A stretch of DNA of 64,000 nt, taken from assembly GCF_011764485.1 (NCBI RefSeq), contig NZ_AP022848.1, positions 1,640,001 to 1,704,000 on the forward strand. The letters are read 5' to 3'. Shown here one piece after another: positions 24,259-33,457 of the stretch. The DNA is from Bosea sp. ANAM02 (GTDB lineage: Bacteria; Pseudomonadota; Alphaproteobacteria; Rhizobiales; Beijerinckiaceae). The translations under genes and the position numbers were made by a program. A model generated the notes under the pieces. The model was not told the origin of the DNA and made no database searches. It saw only the letters and a program-made list of their open reading frames with translations. Each line of letters opens with the position of its first letter. The first letter of the stretch is position 1.

Positions 24259-24960
24259 ATGCGGGTTCTGCTGATCGAGGACGATAGCGCGACCGCTCAA
24301 AGCATCGAGCTCATGCTCAAATCGGAGAGCTTCAACGTCTATACGACGGACCTCGGCGAAGAGGGCGTCGATCTCGGCAAGCTCTACGATTACGACATCA
24401 TCCTGCTCGACCTGAACCTCCCCGACATGTCGGGTTACGAGGTGCTGCGCAGCCTGCGCGTCGCGAAGGTCAAGACGCCGATCCTGATCCTCTCCGGCCT
24501 CGCCGGCATCGAGGACAAGGTGAAGGGCCTCGGCTTCGGCGCCGACGACTATCTCACAAAGCCGTTCCACAAGGACGAGCTCGTCGCCCGCATCCATGCG
24601 ATCGTGCGCCGCTCGAAGGGCCACGCCCAGTCGGTCATCACTACCGGCGACCTGGTCGTCAACCTCGACACCAAGACCGTGGAAGTCGACGCGGCCCGCG
24701 TCCACCTCACCGGCAAGGAATACCAGATGCTGGAGCTGCTCTCGCTCCGCAAGGGCACGACCCTCACCAAGGAGATGTTCCTCAACCATCTCTATGGCGG
24801 CATGGACGAGCCCGAGCTCAAGATCATCGACGTCTTCATCTGCAAGCTGCGCAAGAAGCTCGCCAACGCGTCGGACGGCAAGAACTACATCGAAACCGTC
24901 TGGGGTCGCGGCTACGTGCTGCGCGAGCCGTCCGAGGCGGAAGAGCGCATCCCGGCCTGA
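24259..24960 (+). CDS. ctrA: Cell-cycle response regulator CtrA
   Basis: Master DNA-binding response regulator of the alphaproteobacterial cell cycle and motility. It is 233 aa, starting at [14 protein letters not shown]; the in-frame extension to 24178 is not conserved. The receiver domain has the phospho-acceptor Asp51 ([10 protein letters not shown]), acidic pocket EDDS, the switch Ser in LILSG and Lys in [10 protein letters not shown]. The OmpR-type winged helix runs 125-225 with [20 protein letters not shown] and the recognition helix [14 protein letters not shown]. It ends ...EERIPA, whereas Caulobacter CtrA ends in Ala-Ala as ClpXP degron, so the degron is not exact. Confidence 0.97.
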   Translation: MRVLLIEDDSATAQSIELMLKSESFNVYTTDLGEEGVDLGKLYDYDIILLDLNLPDMSGYEVLRSLRVAKVKTPILILSGLAGIEDKVKGLGFGADDYLTKPFHKDELVARIHAIVRRSKGHAQSVITTGDLVVNLDTKTVEVDAARVHLTGKEYQMLELLSLRKGTTLTKEMFLNHLYGGMDEPELKIIDVFICKLRKKLANASDGKNYIETVWGRGYVLREPSEAEERIPA

Positions 24961-25057
24961 CGCATTTCCGTCGCCCGACCGTCATCGGGCGGTCATGAAG
25001 CGACGGCATACCATTTCTTGACCTGATCGTCGGATGTACACGACAGGTCGACGGGGA

Positions 25058-25080
25058 CCCCGCCGAGAGGCGGGGTTTTT
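25058..25080 (+). terminator. Rho-independent terminator of ctrA
   Basis: CCCCGCC-GAGA-GGCGGGG forms a perfect 7-bp stem with a GAGA tetraloop followed immediately by TTTTT. It lies 97 bp past the ctrA stop. The other part of the 320-bp gap to cheR is the repeat at 25121-25211. Confidence 0.9.
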
Positions 25081-25120
25081 GTTTGTGCGCTTATTCGCTC
25101 GGCGGACTGGCTCTGATGCC

Positions 25121-25211
25121 GTCATGCTCGCCCTTGTAGCAAGCATCCACGTCTTGGACACCGCACCCGACCAGCGAAGACGGGGATGGTCGGGGCAAGC
25201 CCGATCATGAC
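25121..25211. repeat. 91-bp intergenic repeat, copy 1
   Basis: It begins GTCATGCTCGCCCTTGT and contains AGCATCCACGTCTTG near the left side and GATGGTCGGG-CAAGCCC towards the right, ending ATCATGAC. Near-identical copies are at 52756-52846 and 60696-60786. All three are in convergent gaps. The left half can form a hairpin (GCTCGCC..GGCGAGC in the other copies). Confidence 0.85.
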
Positions 25212-25280
25212 GGAGCGGCCCGCATTCAGGGCGCGGGCATCCTCTGCAGGCAAAGTCTCTGGACGACCAGGCGCGTCGGT

Positions 25281-26174
25281 TCAGCCGCGCAGCGCGCCGG
25301 CAGCGATGGCCGGGCGCGGCCGGAGACCCGGCGCGGGCGAGGTGGTCACGGGAGCCGCAGCCATCGCTGCGTGCCGGTAAAGGCCGCGATGCTGCGGATC
25401 GCAGGTCAGCTTCGTCGCCAGCCCCAGCACGGTCTCGGCGGCGCCGAGCAGGAAGGCGCCGTCCGGCACAAGGCGCGGAGTCAGCATCTCCAGTACTTTC
25501 ACCTTGGTCGGGACGTCGAAATAGATCAGCACGTTGCGGCAGAAGATCACGTCGAAGCGGCCGAACTGGTCGTTGTGGTCCAGCAGATTGTGCGGCTTGA
25601 ACGTGACCATCGCGCGGATGCGCTCGGAAACCTGCCACTTGTCGCCGACCTGCTGGAAATGCTTGAGCAGCATCTGGATCGGCAGGCCGCGCTGGACCTC
25701 GAACTGGCTGTAGATGCCGGCACGGGCCTTCTCCAGGATCTCGGCGGAGATATCGGTCCCCAGGATCTCGATCCTCCAGCCGGCGAGCCGCTCGCCGAGC
25801 TCGTCGATCAGCATGGCCAGCGAATAGGCTTCCTGGCCGCTGGAGACGGCGGCGCACCAGATCCGCAGCGAGCGGCTGGCGGCGTTGGCGGCGAGCCGCT
25901 CGGGCAGGATCACGTCCCGGAACAGGTTGAACGGCGTCTGGTCGCGGAAGAACAGCGTCTCGTTCGTGGTCATGGCGTCGACCACCGCGCTTTCAAGCCC
26001 CGGATCGCGGCCGAGCCTGAGCTGGCGGACCAGCGCCTCGAGATCGGCGATGCCGCGCCGGCGGCAGAGGATGCCGAGCCGGCTTTCGGCGAGGTAGCGC
26101 TTGTCCGCGGTCAGCGACAGGCCGGAGCGCTGCTGCAGCAGAAGGCGCAGGAAGGAGAAATCGGCTTCGGTCAT
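25281..26174 (-). CDS. cheR: Chemotaxis protein methyltransferase CheR
   Basis: Methylates glutamates of chemoreceptors with SAM. It is 297 aa and starts at ATG 26174 (MTEADFSFLRLLLQQRSG), overlapping the cheB stop by 4 bp. The longer reading into cheB is spurious. The N-terminal helical domain (1-75) is followed by the Rossmann domain with MTTNETLFFRD, RIWCAAVSSGQEAYSLAML (motif I), EILGTDIS and FDVIFCRNVLIYFD. The C-terminal 30 residues are Ala/Pro-rich, with no CheB-docking pentapeptide visible. It is the last gene of the che operon. Confidence 0.96.
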   Translation of the reverse strand: MTEADFSFLRLLLQQRSGLSLTADKRYLAESRLGILCRRRGIADLEALVRQLRLGRDPGLESAVVDAMTTNETLFFRDQTPFNLFRDVILPERLAANAASRSLRIWCAAVSSGQEAYSLAMLIDELGERLAGWRIEILGTDISAEILEKARAGIYSQFEVQRGLPIQMLLKHFQQVGDKWQVSERIRAMVTFKPHNLLDHNDQFGRFDVIFCRNVLIYFDVPTKVKVLEMLTPRLVPDGAFLLGAAETVLGLATKLTCDPQHRGLYRHAAMAAAPVTTSPAPGLRPRPAIAAGALRG

Positions 26175-27292
26175 GCCGGCTGCACCCCGCGCACGAGGCA
26201 GCGTATCGACGCGCCGATCTCGTCGAGCGCGATCACGGTGCTGGCCTGGCGGGCGCGCACGACGGAGCCCGGCATGCCCCAGATCGTGCTGCTCGGCTCG
26301 TCCTGGGCGATGACGGCGGCGCCGGCCTTGCGCAGCGCGCCGGCGCCCTCGGTGCCGTCGCTGCCCATGCCGGTGAGGACGAGGCCGAGCGCGGCGGCGC
26401 CGAGATGACGAGCGGCATCGCCGAACAGGACGTCGACGGCCGGGCGGCAGAAATTGACGGGCGGCTCGTCGCCGATGCGGGCGACGATATGGCCTAGCCT
26501 GCGGTCGATGCCGAGATGGCGGCCGCCCGGCGCGATATAGACAGTGCCGCGCATCAGGCGCTCGCCGTCGAAGGGCTCGCGGGCGGGCACGCCGATATGG
26601 GCCGCGACCTGCTCGGCGAAGGAGGCGGTGAAGAGCGGCGGCATGTGCTGGACGACGACCGTCGTCAGGTCGTTCAGCCCCTCGCCGATGTCGAACAGCA
26701 CCTTGGCGACGGCGCGCGGACCGCCAGTCGAGGCGCCGATCACGAGATAACGCGGCATCACAGAAACGAGCGGGCGCAGGTTCACCGGGCCGGCATGGGG
26801 CAGCTCGATCTCGATGTCCGGCGGCAGCGAGCCGGGCTTCACCGGCGCCTGGACGATATTCCCGAGCTTGAGCAGGAACTCGCTGCGGAAATCGAGCGAG
26901 AGCGTCATCCCGCTGCGGCTGTCCGGCTTGGAGACCACGTCCATCGCGCCCCGTGTCATGCATTCCAGCGCGAGCCGCGTGTTGCGTTCGTTGAGCGTCG
27001 CCGCGAGCAGGACGCCCGTGTTCGGGCTTTCCCTGAGGATCTGGGGCAGGGCGGCGGCGCCGTCGACGCCGGGCATGTCGAGGTCGAGCACCATCACGTC
27101 CGGCTTGAAGCGGGTGGCGTGGGCGACCGCGGTCTCGCCGTCACCGGCGACGGCGACGACGTGGAAATTGCCGGCCTCGCCCAGCCAGCGCGCGAAGAGC
27201 CCGCGTACGACGACGGAATCGTCGGCGATCACCACGGTCTTGTGCCGCGATGCGGGACTTGCGGGAAGCGCGCGGGGAGACAACATCGGCAT
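26171..27292 (-). CDS. cheB: Chemotaxis response regulator / protein-glutamate methylesterase CheB
   Basis: Demethylates chemoreceptors after phosphorylation by CheA. It is 373 aa. The receiver domain has IADDS, phospho-acceptor in VLDLDMPGVDG and Lys in VVSKPDS. The linker holds an Ile/Pro-rich stretch. The CheB esterase domain has the catalytic Ser (VIGASTGGP), His in VVQHMPPLF and Asp in LTGMGSDGTEG. It overlaps cheR by 4 bp. Confidence 0.97.
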   Translation of the reverse strand: MPMLSPRALPASPASRHKTVVIADDSVVVRGLFARWLGEAGNFHVVAVAGDGETAVAHATRFKPDVMVLDLDMPGVDGAAALPQILRESPNTGVLLAATLNERNTRLALECMTRGAMDVVSKPDSRSGMTLSLDFRSEFLLKLGNIVQAPVKPGSLPPDIEIELPHAGPVNLRPLVSVMPRYLVIGASTGGPRAVAKVLFDIGEGLNDLTTVVVQHMPPLFTASFAEQVAAHIGVPAREPFDGERLMRGTVYIAPGGRHLGIDRRLGHIVARIGDEPPVNFCRPAVDVLFGDAARHLGAAALGLVLTGMGSDGTEGAGALRKAGAAVIAQDEPSSTIWGMPGSVVRARQASTVIALDEIGASIRCLVRGVQPA

Positions 27293-27374
27293 GTTTCTCG
27301 CTAGGCCGGCTGCGTAGGCGAAGGCATCTCAGGCGATGGAGCCCCGATGCGCAGCCGCACCGGAACTTGCCTGC

Positions 27375-27740
27375 TCAGAGCAATCCGACCTGATGGAATT
27401 TCGAAGCCACGATCTCCTTGTCGAAGGGCTTCATGATGTACTCGTCGGCGCCGGCATGCATGGCGCGCGCTATATGGGCGATGTCGTTCTCGGTGGTGCA
27501 GAACACGACCTTGGGGCGCTTGCCGCCCGGCATCTGGCGCAGCGTGCGCAGGAATTCGTAGCCGTCCATAATCGGCATGTTCCAGTCGAGCAGCACGGCG
27601 TCAGGCATCTCGCCCTTGCAGGCGTCGATGGCGCGTGCGCCATCCTCGGCCTCGGCGATCCGGAACTGCAACCCCTCCAGGATACGGCGGGCCACTTTTC
27701 GGATCACCGCTGAGTCGTCGACGACGAGGCAGTATTTCAT
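27375..27740 (-). CDS. cheY: Chemotaxis response regulator CheY
   Basis: Single-domain receiver that carries phosphate from CheA to the flagellar switch (FliM). It is 121 aa. The acidic pocket is VVDDS, the phospho-acceptor Asp52 is in LLDWNMPIMDG, the conserved Thr is in VVFCTTENDIAH and Lys is in YIMKPFDKEI. It is placed between cheW and cheB and has 30 bp upstream and 82 bp downstream gaps. Confidence 0.95.
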   Translation of the reverse strand: MKYCLVVDDSAVIRKVARRILEGLQFRIAEAEDGARAIDACKGEMPDAVLLDWNMPIMDGYEFLRTLRQMPGGKRPKVVFCTTENDIAHIARAMHAGADEYIMKPFDKEIVASKFHQVGLL

Positions 27741-27770
27741 GATGACGTCTCCAGAATGATGGCGCCGCCG

Positions 27771-28274
27771 TCAGGCCGCGCTGCGAAGGTCGAGATCGAG
27801 GACGGCGTCGAGATCGAGCACGACGAGAAGCTCGCCCTCCAGGCGATGGATTCCCGTCGCCAGGGCCGCCCAGACACGATCGAGGTGAACCGGAAGCGGC
27901 TCGAAGCTCGACCGGTCGAGCCGGATGACCTCGCCGACCGCATCGACGATCAGCGCATAGGCCTCGCCGCCATGATCGATGCCGATCGCCGTCAATTCGT
28001 AGCGACCCTGGCCGTCGCGCTGGAGTTCGACCGGGCGCCCCAGCCGCTTGCGCAGGCAGATCGCGGTGACGATGCGGCCGCGCAGGTTGATCAGCCCGAC
28101 GATCTCGTCCGGGGCGCGCGGAACGACGGTGATGCGGTTGGCGATGAACACGTCCTGAACGCGGCCGATGGGCAGGCCGAGAAGCTGCTCGCCGATGCGG
28201 ATCGTCACGTAGTCGAGCGAGTCGCCGAAGCCGGGCGCGGCGGGGACAGGTGTCTGGGGTTCGCTCGACATCAT
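27771..28274 (-). CDS. cheW: Chemotaxis coupling protein CheW
   Basis: Adaptor that links chemoreceptors to CheA. It is 167 aa. Two SH3-like lobes carry DYVTIRIGEQLLGLPIGRVQ, VPRAPDEIVGLINLRGRIVT (the CheW signature) and YALIVDAVGEVIRL. The first about 20 residues are Pro/Ala-rich. Its start overlaps the cheA stop by 4 bp, which indicates translational coupling in equal stoichiometry. Confidence 0.96.
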   Translation of the reverse strand: MMSSEPQTPVPAAPGFGDSLDYVTIRIGEQLLGLPIGRVQDVFIANRITVVPRAPDEIVGLINLRGRIVTAICLRKRLGRPVELQRDGQGRYELTAIGIDHGGEAYALIVDAVGEVIRLDRSSFEPLPVHLDRVWAALATGIHRLEGELLVVLDLDAVLDLDLRSAA

Positions 28275-30898
28275 GCCGCCTGCCTCAGATCGGAGCCGGC
28301 CGCGTTGATCTCGCTCAGAAGGGCGCGGCGGTCGAATTTTGCGATGACGTCGTCAAGACCGGCCTGGACCGCGCGCATGTGAAGGTCGGGCGTGGCGCAT
28401 GTGGTCAGGCCGAGGATGCGCAGGCGCTCGCCCCTGGCCCGCTCGCGCAGGAGGGCGGCGAAGGCAAAGGCGGCGTCGGCGTCGCGATCGAGGTCGAGCA
28501 GGGCGGTCACGATCGGTTCGCCCGCGGTCGCCAGGGCGGCTTCGCTGAAATCGGCGATCGGGGCGATGATGCGACCGGAAGCCCGCAGCACCGGGCTCAG
28601 CATGTCGCGCAGGAAGTCGGAGGGCTCGACCAGCAGGATTCGGCCGGGAAGCTCGGCGTTGCGGCCGGCCGCGAACCAGCCGGGCTCGTTCAGCGGCAGA
28701 TAGTGGGCGAGGTCGAGGATATCGGTGGCGCGACCGCGGATCATGGCCGAGCCGATGATGCCGCGCGTCTCGGCCGCCGCCATCTCAAGCTCGAAGGTCT
28801 CCTCGACGATGTCGACGATCGCCTCGACGGCGAGCGCGACCGTGAGATCGCCGTTCGAGACGATGACGAGCGGCTGGATGCCGGCAGTGCGCAGCTGCGT
28901 CTCGGCCACCGGCGTCACCGGGACGAGGCGGTCGCGGTAATGCAGCAGCGTGCGGCCGCCGCTGCGCTGGAACTCGCCGGCCTCGATCTCTTCCAATCGC
29001 GTCACGAGCGACAGGGGCAGGGCCTGGAGACTGCCGGAGCCAGCCCGGAACACGAGCATTGTCGTGCGCTCGCCACGGTGCACCTGGGTGGCCGCCTCAA
29101 GAGGTTGCTCTTCCGCGGTTTCGGACGTCGTCGCGCCGACAAGACGGGCGACGCCGTTGGGATCGACGATCAGGACGACGGTGCCGTCGCCGAGGATGGT
29201 ATTGCCGGAGAACAGGTGGATATGGCGAAGCTTGCTCGACATCGGCTTCACCACGATTTCCTCGGTGTGGAAGACGCTGTCGACGAGGATGCCGAACTGC
29301 CGTTCGCCGATCTGGGTGACGACGATGAAGCCTTCGCCATCCACGCGCCTGGCCTGTTCGCTGCCGGGGCAGGCCATGAGGCCCGGCAGCGAGACGATCG
29401 GCAGGAGGCGCCCGCGCAGGCGCAGCACCGGGGCGCCGTTGATCTCCTCGATGCGGTTGTCGTCACCCGCCTTGGCCCGGACGAGCTCGCGCACCGCGAT
29501 CTGGGGGATGGCGTAGCGGTCCTCGCCGGCGACCACGATCAGCGCCGAGATGATCGCGAGCGTCAGCGGAATCTTGATGGTGATGGTCGTTCCGAGCCCG
29601 GGGCGGCTCGCGACATCGACCGTGCCGCCGATGGAATCGACATTCGCCTTGACGACGTCCATGCCGACGCCGCGGCCGGAGACGGCGGTGACGCTGTCGG
29701 CGGTGGAGAAGCCGGGATCGAAGATGAAGCGGCCGATCTGCGCGTCGCTGAGCCTGTCGAGCTCCGCCTCGGTCGCGAGGCCCCTGGCGAGGGCCTTGCC
29801 GCGGATGCGCTCGATGTCGAGGCCCCGGCCGTCATCGGCGATCGAGATCGTGACCGAGCCGCCCTCGTGATAGGCGGCGAGCCGGATCGTGCCGTGCTCT
29901 GGCTTGCCGGCCTCGTGCCGGTCGGCAGGCAACTCGATCGCATGGTCGGCGCAGTTGCGGACCATGTGAATCAGCGGATCCTTGATCAGGTCGAGGATCT
30001 GACGGTCGAGCTCGGTCTCGGCGCCCTCGGTGATCAGTTCGATGCGCTTGCCAAGTTCGGCGCTGAGGTCACGCACGATGCGCGGCAGCTTCGACCAGGC
30101 ATTGCCGATCGGCTGCATGCGCGTCTTCATCACGCCGTCCTGCAATTCGGCGGTGATCAGCGACAGGCGCTGAAGCGGGGCCTTGAGACCGGCATCCTCC
30201 TGGCGCCGCGCAACTTCCAGGAGTTGGTTGCGGGTCAGGACGAGCTCCGAGACCATCGTCATCAGATGCTCGATCGTATCGACATTGACGCGCAGCGTGG
30301 CCGGGCCGCCGCTGCGGGGCGGGCTTTGGGCGTCTTCGGCGTGGACGGCGGCTTCGCTGCCTTCGATGCGCCCGTCGCGTCCGCGCTGCGGACCCGGCGC
30401 GCTGCGGAAGACGATGTCCTCGGCGCTGGCCGTGGAGGGCGCGGCCTGGCCATGGCGGGCCAGATAGGCGGCGACCGGATCGAGCGGCGCTTCCGCCGGA
30501 TTCTGCTGCGTCAGTTCGCCCTTGGCGTGCTCGGCCAGCGCGAACAGCTCGCCGATCAGCGTCTCGTCATTGCCCTCTGGCTCCTGCCCCTTCTCGGCAA
30601 GCTCCGCCAGGATGTCCTTGATCCGGTCGATCGTTTCCAGAATCGCGGTGACGGCGATGGAATTGACGGTGGCGCCGTCGCGAAATTGCCCGATCACCGA
30701 TTCGGCGGCATGGGTCAGCGCTTCCAGCCGGGGCAGGCCGATGAAGCCGCAGGTGCCTTTCACCGTATGGACCAGCCTGAAGATATTCCGCAGGATGTCG
30801 CGGTCGTTGGGGTCCTGTTCGAAGCGAACGAGTTCCCGATCGACCGTGTCGAGATTCTCGCCGGTCTCCGTCAGGAACTCTTGCAGCAGCTCGTCCAT
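28271..30898 (-). CDS. cheA: Hybrid chemotaxis histidine kinase CheA with tandem CheW domains and a C-terminal receiver
   Basis: Autophosphorylates on receptor cue and passes phosphate to CheY and CheB. It is 875 aa. HPt: His44 in LVHTVKGTCGFIG. Dimerisation domain about 285-350. HATPase with N-box HMVRNCADHAIE, G1 DDGRGLD and G2 GRGVGMDVV. The first CheW-like domain begins near 520 and a second lies about 620-740. The last 125 residues look like a receiver: LLVEPSDF, ALLDLDRD with the candidate phospho-Asp, GLTTCA and VIAKFD, though the acidic pocket is Glu-Pro instead of Asp-Asp. This length exceeds classic CheA (about 650) because of these additions. Confidence 0.95.
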   Translation of the reverse strand: MDELLQEFLTETGENLDTVDRELVRFEQDPNDRDILRNIFRLVHTVKGTCGFIGLPRLEALTHAAESVIGQFRDGATVNSIAVTAILETIDRIKDILAELAEKGQEPEGNDETLIGELFALAEHAKGELTQQNPAEAPLDPVAAYLARHGQAAPSTASAEDIVFRSAPGPQRGRDGRIEGSEAAVHAEDAQSPPRSGGPATLRVNVDTIEHLMTMVSELVLTRNQLLEVARRQEDAGLKAPLQRLSLITAELQDGVMKTRMQPIGNAWSKLPRIVRDLSAELGKRIELITEGAETELDRQILDLIKDPLIHMVRNCADHAIELPADRHEAGKPEHGTIRLAAYHEGGSVTISIADDGRGLDIERIRGKALARGLATEAELDRLSDAQIGRFIFDPGFSTADSVTAVSGRGVGMDVVKANVDSIGGTVDVASRPGLGTTITIKIPLTLAIISALIVVAGEDRYAIPQIAVRELVRAKAGDDNRIEEINGAPVLRLRGRLLPIVSLPGLMACPGSEQARRVDGEGFIVVTQIGERQFGILVDSVFHTEEIVVKPMSSKLRHIHLFSGNTILGDGTVVLIVDPNGVARLVGATTSETAEEQPLEAATQVHRGERTTMLVFRAGSGSLQALPLSLVTRLEEIEAGEFQRSGGRTLLHYRDRLVPVTPVAETQLRTAGIQPLVIVSNGDLTVALAVEAIVDIVEETFELEMAAAETRGIIGSAMIRGRATDILDLAHYLPLNEPGWFAAGRNAELPGRILLVEPSDFLRDMLSPVLRASGRIIAPIADFSEAALATAGEPIVTALLDLDRDADAAFAFAALLRERARGERLRILGLTTCATPDLHMRAVQAGLDDVIAKFDRRALLSEINAAGSDLRQAA

Positions 30899-30958
30899 GC
30901 AGGAACTTCACTCAACGCGGAACGCTGCCGGAACTAAAGCAGGAGAACGGTTTATGAT

Positions 30959-30981
30959 CGGTTGAGATCGCGTCTCGACCG
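30959..30981. repeat. Dyad between chpT and cheA
   Basis: CGGTTGAGA (30959-30967) and TCTCGACCG (30973-30981) form a nearly perfect 9-bp inverted repeat around TCGCG. It sits in the 109-bp gap between chpT and cheA on the minus strand. It could attenuate transcription of the che operon or bind a regulator; there is no adjacent T-run. Confidence 0.4.
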
Positions 30982-31007
30982 GTAACGATCATTCAGGCCG
31001 CTTTCGT

Positions 31008-31649
31008 TCACGCGGCCTTGGCTGCCTTGATCGTCACGGTATCGCCCTCGATGGCGAAGGTGATGCCCATTTCGGCCGCGCGGGCGACCATGCCGGTATA
31101 GAGCGGCTGGACGGCGTGGGCATCGATCGTGCCGGTATCCGAGCGGCCGGCCAGGAGCTCCTCGACATGAGCCGGGATGCGGGCATGCGAGCCCGTCGCG
31201 GTGATCTCGAACGCACCCTGCTCGCCGTCGACCGTCGCGCGCGAGACGAGCTTGCCGCCGCGCGGCACGGCCTGCGTCGCGATGACCAGCAGGTTGAGCA
31301 GCAGCTTGACCTGATTCTTCGGGAGCAGGGCGCGTGGCGCCTCCCAGTCGAGCGAGAGCTTCTCGTCGTTGAGGAAGCCGTTGGCGACATTGCCGGCATC
31401 GCCGAGATCGATCATCGCGCCGGCGGAACCCGCCGCGCCGAAGGCGAGGCGGGCGAATTGCAGCCGGGCGGAAGCGGCGCGTGCGCTCTTCTTGATCAGC
31501 TCCAGCGCGAAATCGCGCATCGAGGGATCGTCCTCCTCCAGAACTTCGAGAGCGTTGACAATCGCGCCGACCGGGCTGATCACGTCGTGGCAGACGCGGC
31601 TGCAGAGAAGCGCAGCCAGGTCGAGCGGCTCGAGCGAGATGTCGGTCAT
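31008..31649 (-). CDS. chpT: Histidine phosphotransferase ChpT
   Basis: Relays phosphate from the kinase CckA to CtrA and CpdR. It is 213 aa. The dimeric HPt helix carries the phospho-accepting His21 in SRVCHDVISPVGAIVNALE, the ChpT signature. The C-terminal domain is a degenerate HATPase-like fold (LLPKNQVKLLLNLLVIATQA, with no nucleotide-binding G boxes). It is placed ahead of cheA on the same strand. CckA and CpdR are not in the window. Confidence 0.94.
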   Translation of the reverse strand: MTDISLEPLDLAALLCSRVCHDVISPVGAIVNALEVLEEDDPSMRDFALELIKKSARAASARLQFARLAFGAAGSAGAMIDLGDAGNVANGFLNDEKLSLDWEAPRALLPKNQVKLLLNLLVIATQAVPRGGKLVSRATVDGEQGAFEITATGSHARIPAHVEELLAGRSDTGTIDAHAVQPLYTGMVARAAEMGITFAIEGDTVTIKAAKAA

Positions 31650-31776
31650 GGGGGCGAGGTCCTGGAAACGGGGATGCGCCGGAATTGAGGCGTCGTTATC
31701 GCTTGATATGCTGCTATCTTGGTTTTCATGTGGTTAATCGCCATATCGGGGGCGATCACGGGAAGGATGGGCCGCG

Positions 31777-32610
31777 ATGATCGGCCATGACGATCCCCGC
31801 CTGCACGACCGCGACGGGCTGGGGCGCAAACTGGCGGAAGCCGCCGGGTTGAGTGCGGCGGTCCTGCTGGCGAAGCGGGCGGCGCGCGACGTCACGCTCA
31901 AGAGCGACGGTTCGCCCGTCTGCTCGGCCGATCTTGCGGCGGACCACGCCGCCAAGCAGGCGCTGGCGCGCCTCCTGCCCGGCTTTCCGATCGTCAGCGA
32001 GGAAACCGCCCCGGATGCGGCGCCCGGCGCGATCTTCATCCTGCTCGACCCGCTCGACGGCACGCGCGAGTTCCTCGCCGGCGGCGACAGCTATTGCGTC
32101 GCTATCGCGGTGGTGAGCGACGGCCGGCCGATCGCGGGCGCGATCGCCGCCCCGGCGATGGGGCGGCTCTGGTTCTCCGGCACGCGGGCCTATGTGCAGG
32201 ATTTCGGCCCTGACGGCGTCCTGTTCGGCGAGGCGCAGCCGACGGCCGTGCGCGCCGTTCCGGGCGAAGGCCCGGTCGCGCTGGTCAGCCGCTTCCACGG
32301 CGACGGCCGCAGCGACGGCATCACCGCCTCGATGTGCTGCAGCAAGGGCATCCCGGTCTCGTCGGCGGTGAAATTCGGATTGATCGCCTCGGGCGAGGCG
32401 GACATCCATGTCCGTTGCGGCCAGACGATGGAATGGGACATCGCGGCCGGCGACGCCATCCTCTCGGCGGCGGGCGGTATCGTGCTGACGCTGGACGGAG
32501 CCTTGCCCGATTACGGGCGCAGCGAGCGGCAGTTCCGCAATCCGCCCTTCGTGGCGGCGTCGAGCGAAAAACTGGCGCGTCGGGCGATCGCCGGGGATTG
32601 CGGCGGCTGA
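31777..32610 (+). CDS. cysQ: 3'(2'),5'-bisphosphate nucleotidase CysQ
   Basis: Removes the 3'-phosphate of PAP, made in sulfate assimilation, at the inner membrane face. It is 277 aa. Inositol-phosphatase-family metal sites are SEET, FILLDPLDGTREFL (Asp-x-x-Asp-Gly-Thr) and the C-terminal WDIAAGDAILSAAGG. The spacing fits CysQ and not inositol monophosphatase, which usually has PIDGT. It starts at MIGHDDPRLHDRDGLG. It is divergent from chpT. Confidence 0.92.
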   Translation: MIGHDDPRLHDRDGLGRKLAEAAGLSAAVLLAKRAARDVTLKSDGSPVCSADLAADHAAKQALARLLPGFPIVSEETAPDAAPGAIFILLDPLDGTREFLAGGDSYCVAIAVVSDGRPIAGAIAAPAMGRLWFSGTRAYVQDFGPDGVLFGEAQPTAVRAVPGEGPVALVSRFHGDGRSDGITASMCCSKGIPVSSAVKFGLIASGEADIHVRCGQTMEWDIAAGDAILSAAGGIVLTLDGALPDYGRSERQFRNPPFVAASSEKLARRAIAGDCGG

Positions 32611-32620
32611 GCCGAGCCGG

Positions 32621-33166
32621 TCAGCGGGCGACCACGCGCAGCACCGCGTTCCAGCGACTCTCGGCCTGAGCCAGCAAGCCGGGTTCCCGCAGGAAGCGCT
32701 GACGGTTTTCGGCCGAGCGGAACAGGAACAGGCGCGATCCGATGATCGCGAACTGGCTGGGATCGCTTTCGACGGCGACGCCATTGGCGACGCCGGTCGG
32801 GTCAAAGCCGCCGAAGGCCGGCATATAGATGCCGGGCGCGTCGCGGAAGGCTTCGAGATTGGCCCGCGAGGCGAAGCGCCAGACGAAACGATCCTGGATG
32901 AGCTCGTATTCGGCGCGCCCGGCCAGCGGCTTCGCGCCGAGCCGATAGGAAACCGGGTCGACGCCGTTGATGGCCAGGCCGGTGTGGAGGTCCCGCTGCA
33001 TCACCTCGCCGACGGCAGGCAGGTCCGGCAGGCTCGGGAGGGGCACCGGTGTCGTTGCGCTCGCCGCCGCCGATGGGGAGTTCGCGCGGGATGCCGGCCC
33101 GTTCAGGGCGAGCGACAGCAGGCCGGCGGCGAGCAATATCCGGCGCTGCCTTGTTGCGGCCTTCAT
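32621..33166 (-). CDS. Exported YHS-domain protein
   Basis: 181 aa starting at MKAATRQRR. An upstream in-frame ATG at 33193 is less likely, because GAGGA lies 8 nt before the chosen start. An N-terminal signal peptide (hydrophobic ILLAAGLLSLALNGPA, cleavage near ASRA) is followed by a Ser/Pro-rich linker. The YHS-like domain runs INGVDPVSYRLGAKPLAG..., with FVWRFASRANLEAFRD and the Phe-Gly-Gly-Phe. These domains bind metals or act as small periplasmic modules; the function here is unknown. It converges with cysQ, 10 bp away. Confidence 0.75.
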   Translation of the reverse strand: MKAATRQRRILLAAGLLSLALNGPASRANSPSAAASATTPVPLPSLPDLPAVGEVMQRDLHTGLAINGVDPVSYRLGAKPLAGRAEYELIQDRFVWRFASRANLEAFRDAPGIYMPAFGGFDPTGVANGVAVESDPSQFAIIGSRLFLFRSAENRQRFLREPGLLAQAESRWNAVLRVVAR

Positions 33167-33457
33167 CGCATCAAATCCTCGTCGAGGTCCCATCCCGGGC
33201 CGAACGGCTCTCCGGAATCTTCACGCCTTGAATAGATTTGCGGCGTATCAAATTCGTTACCGAATTGATTCGCATTCGCCGGGCGTCGGGCTTCGACGTC
33301 CGGTCGGGCGGCGGATGGCCCAGGATCGGCCCGCCCCCCGGCCCGTATCGCATCCATCCCGGGCTTGCTGCCGCGCAGCCGCGGGTGCCGAGCGGACGGA
33401 TGATCGAACCGCCCCGGCGCTCTGCCTCGTCTGGCGCCCTGCCTGGAGATGTCGCCG

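Noticed and set aside
28250..30937. 895-aa plus-strand open frame across cheA
   Set aside because: It is a shadow on the opposite strand of cheA, with Asp/Gly/Arg-rich composition typical of antisense frames in GC-rich DNA and no recognisable domain.
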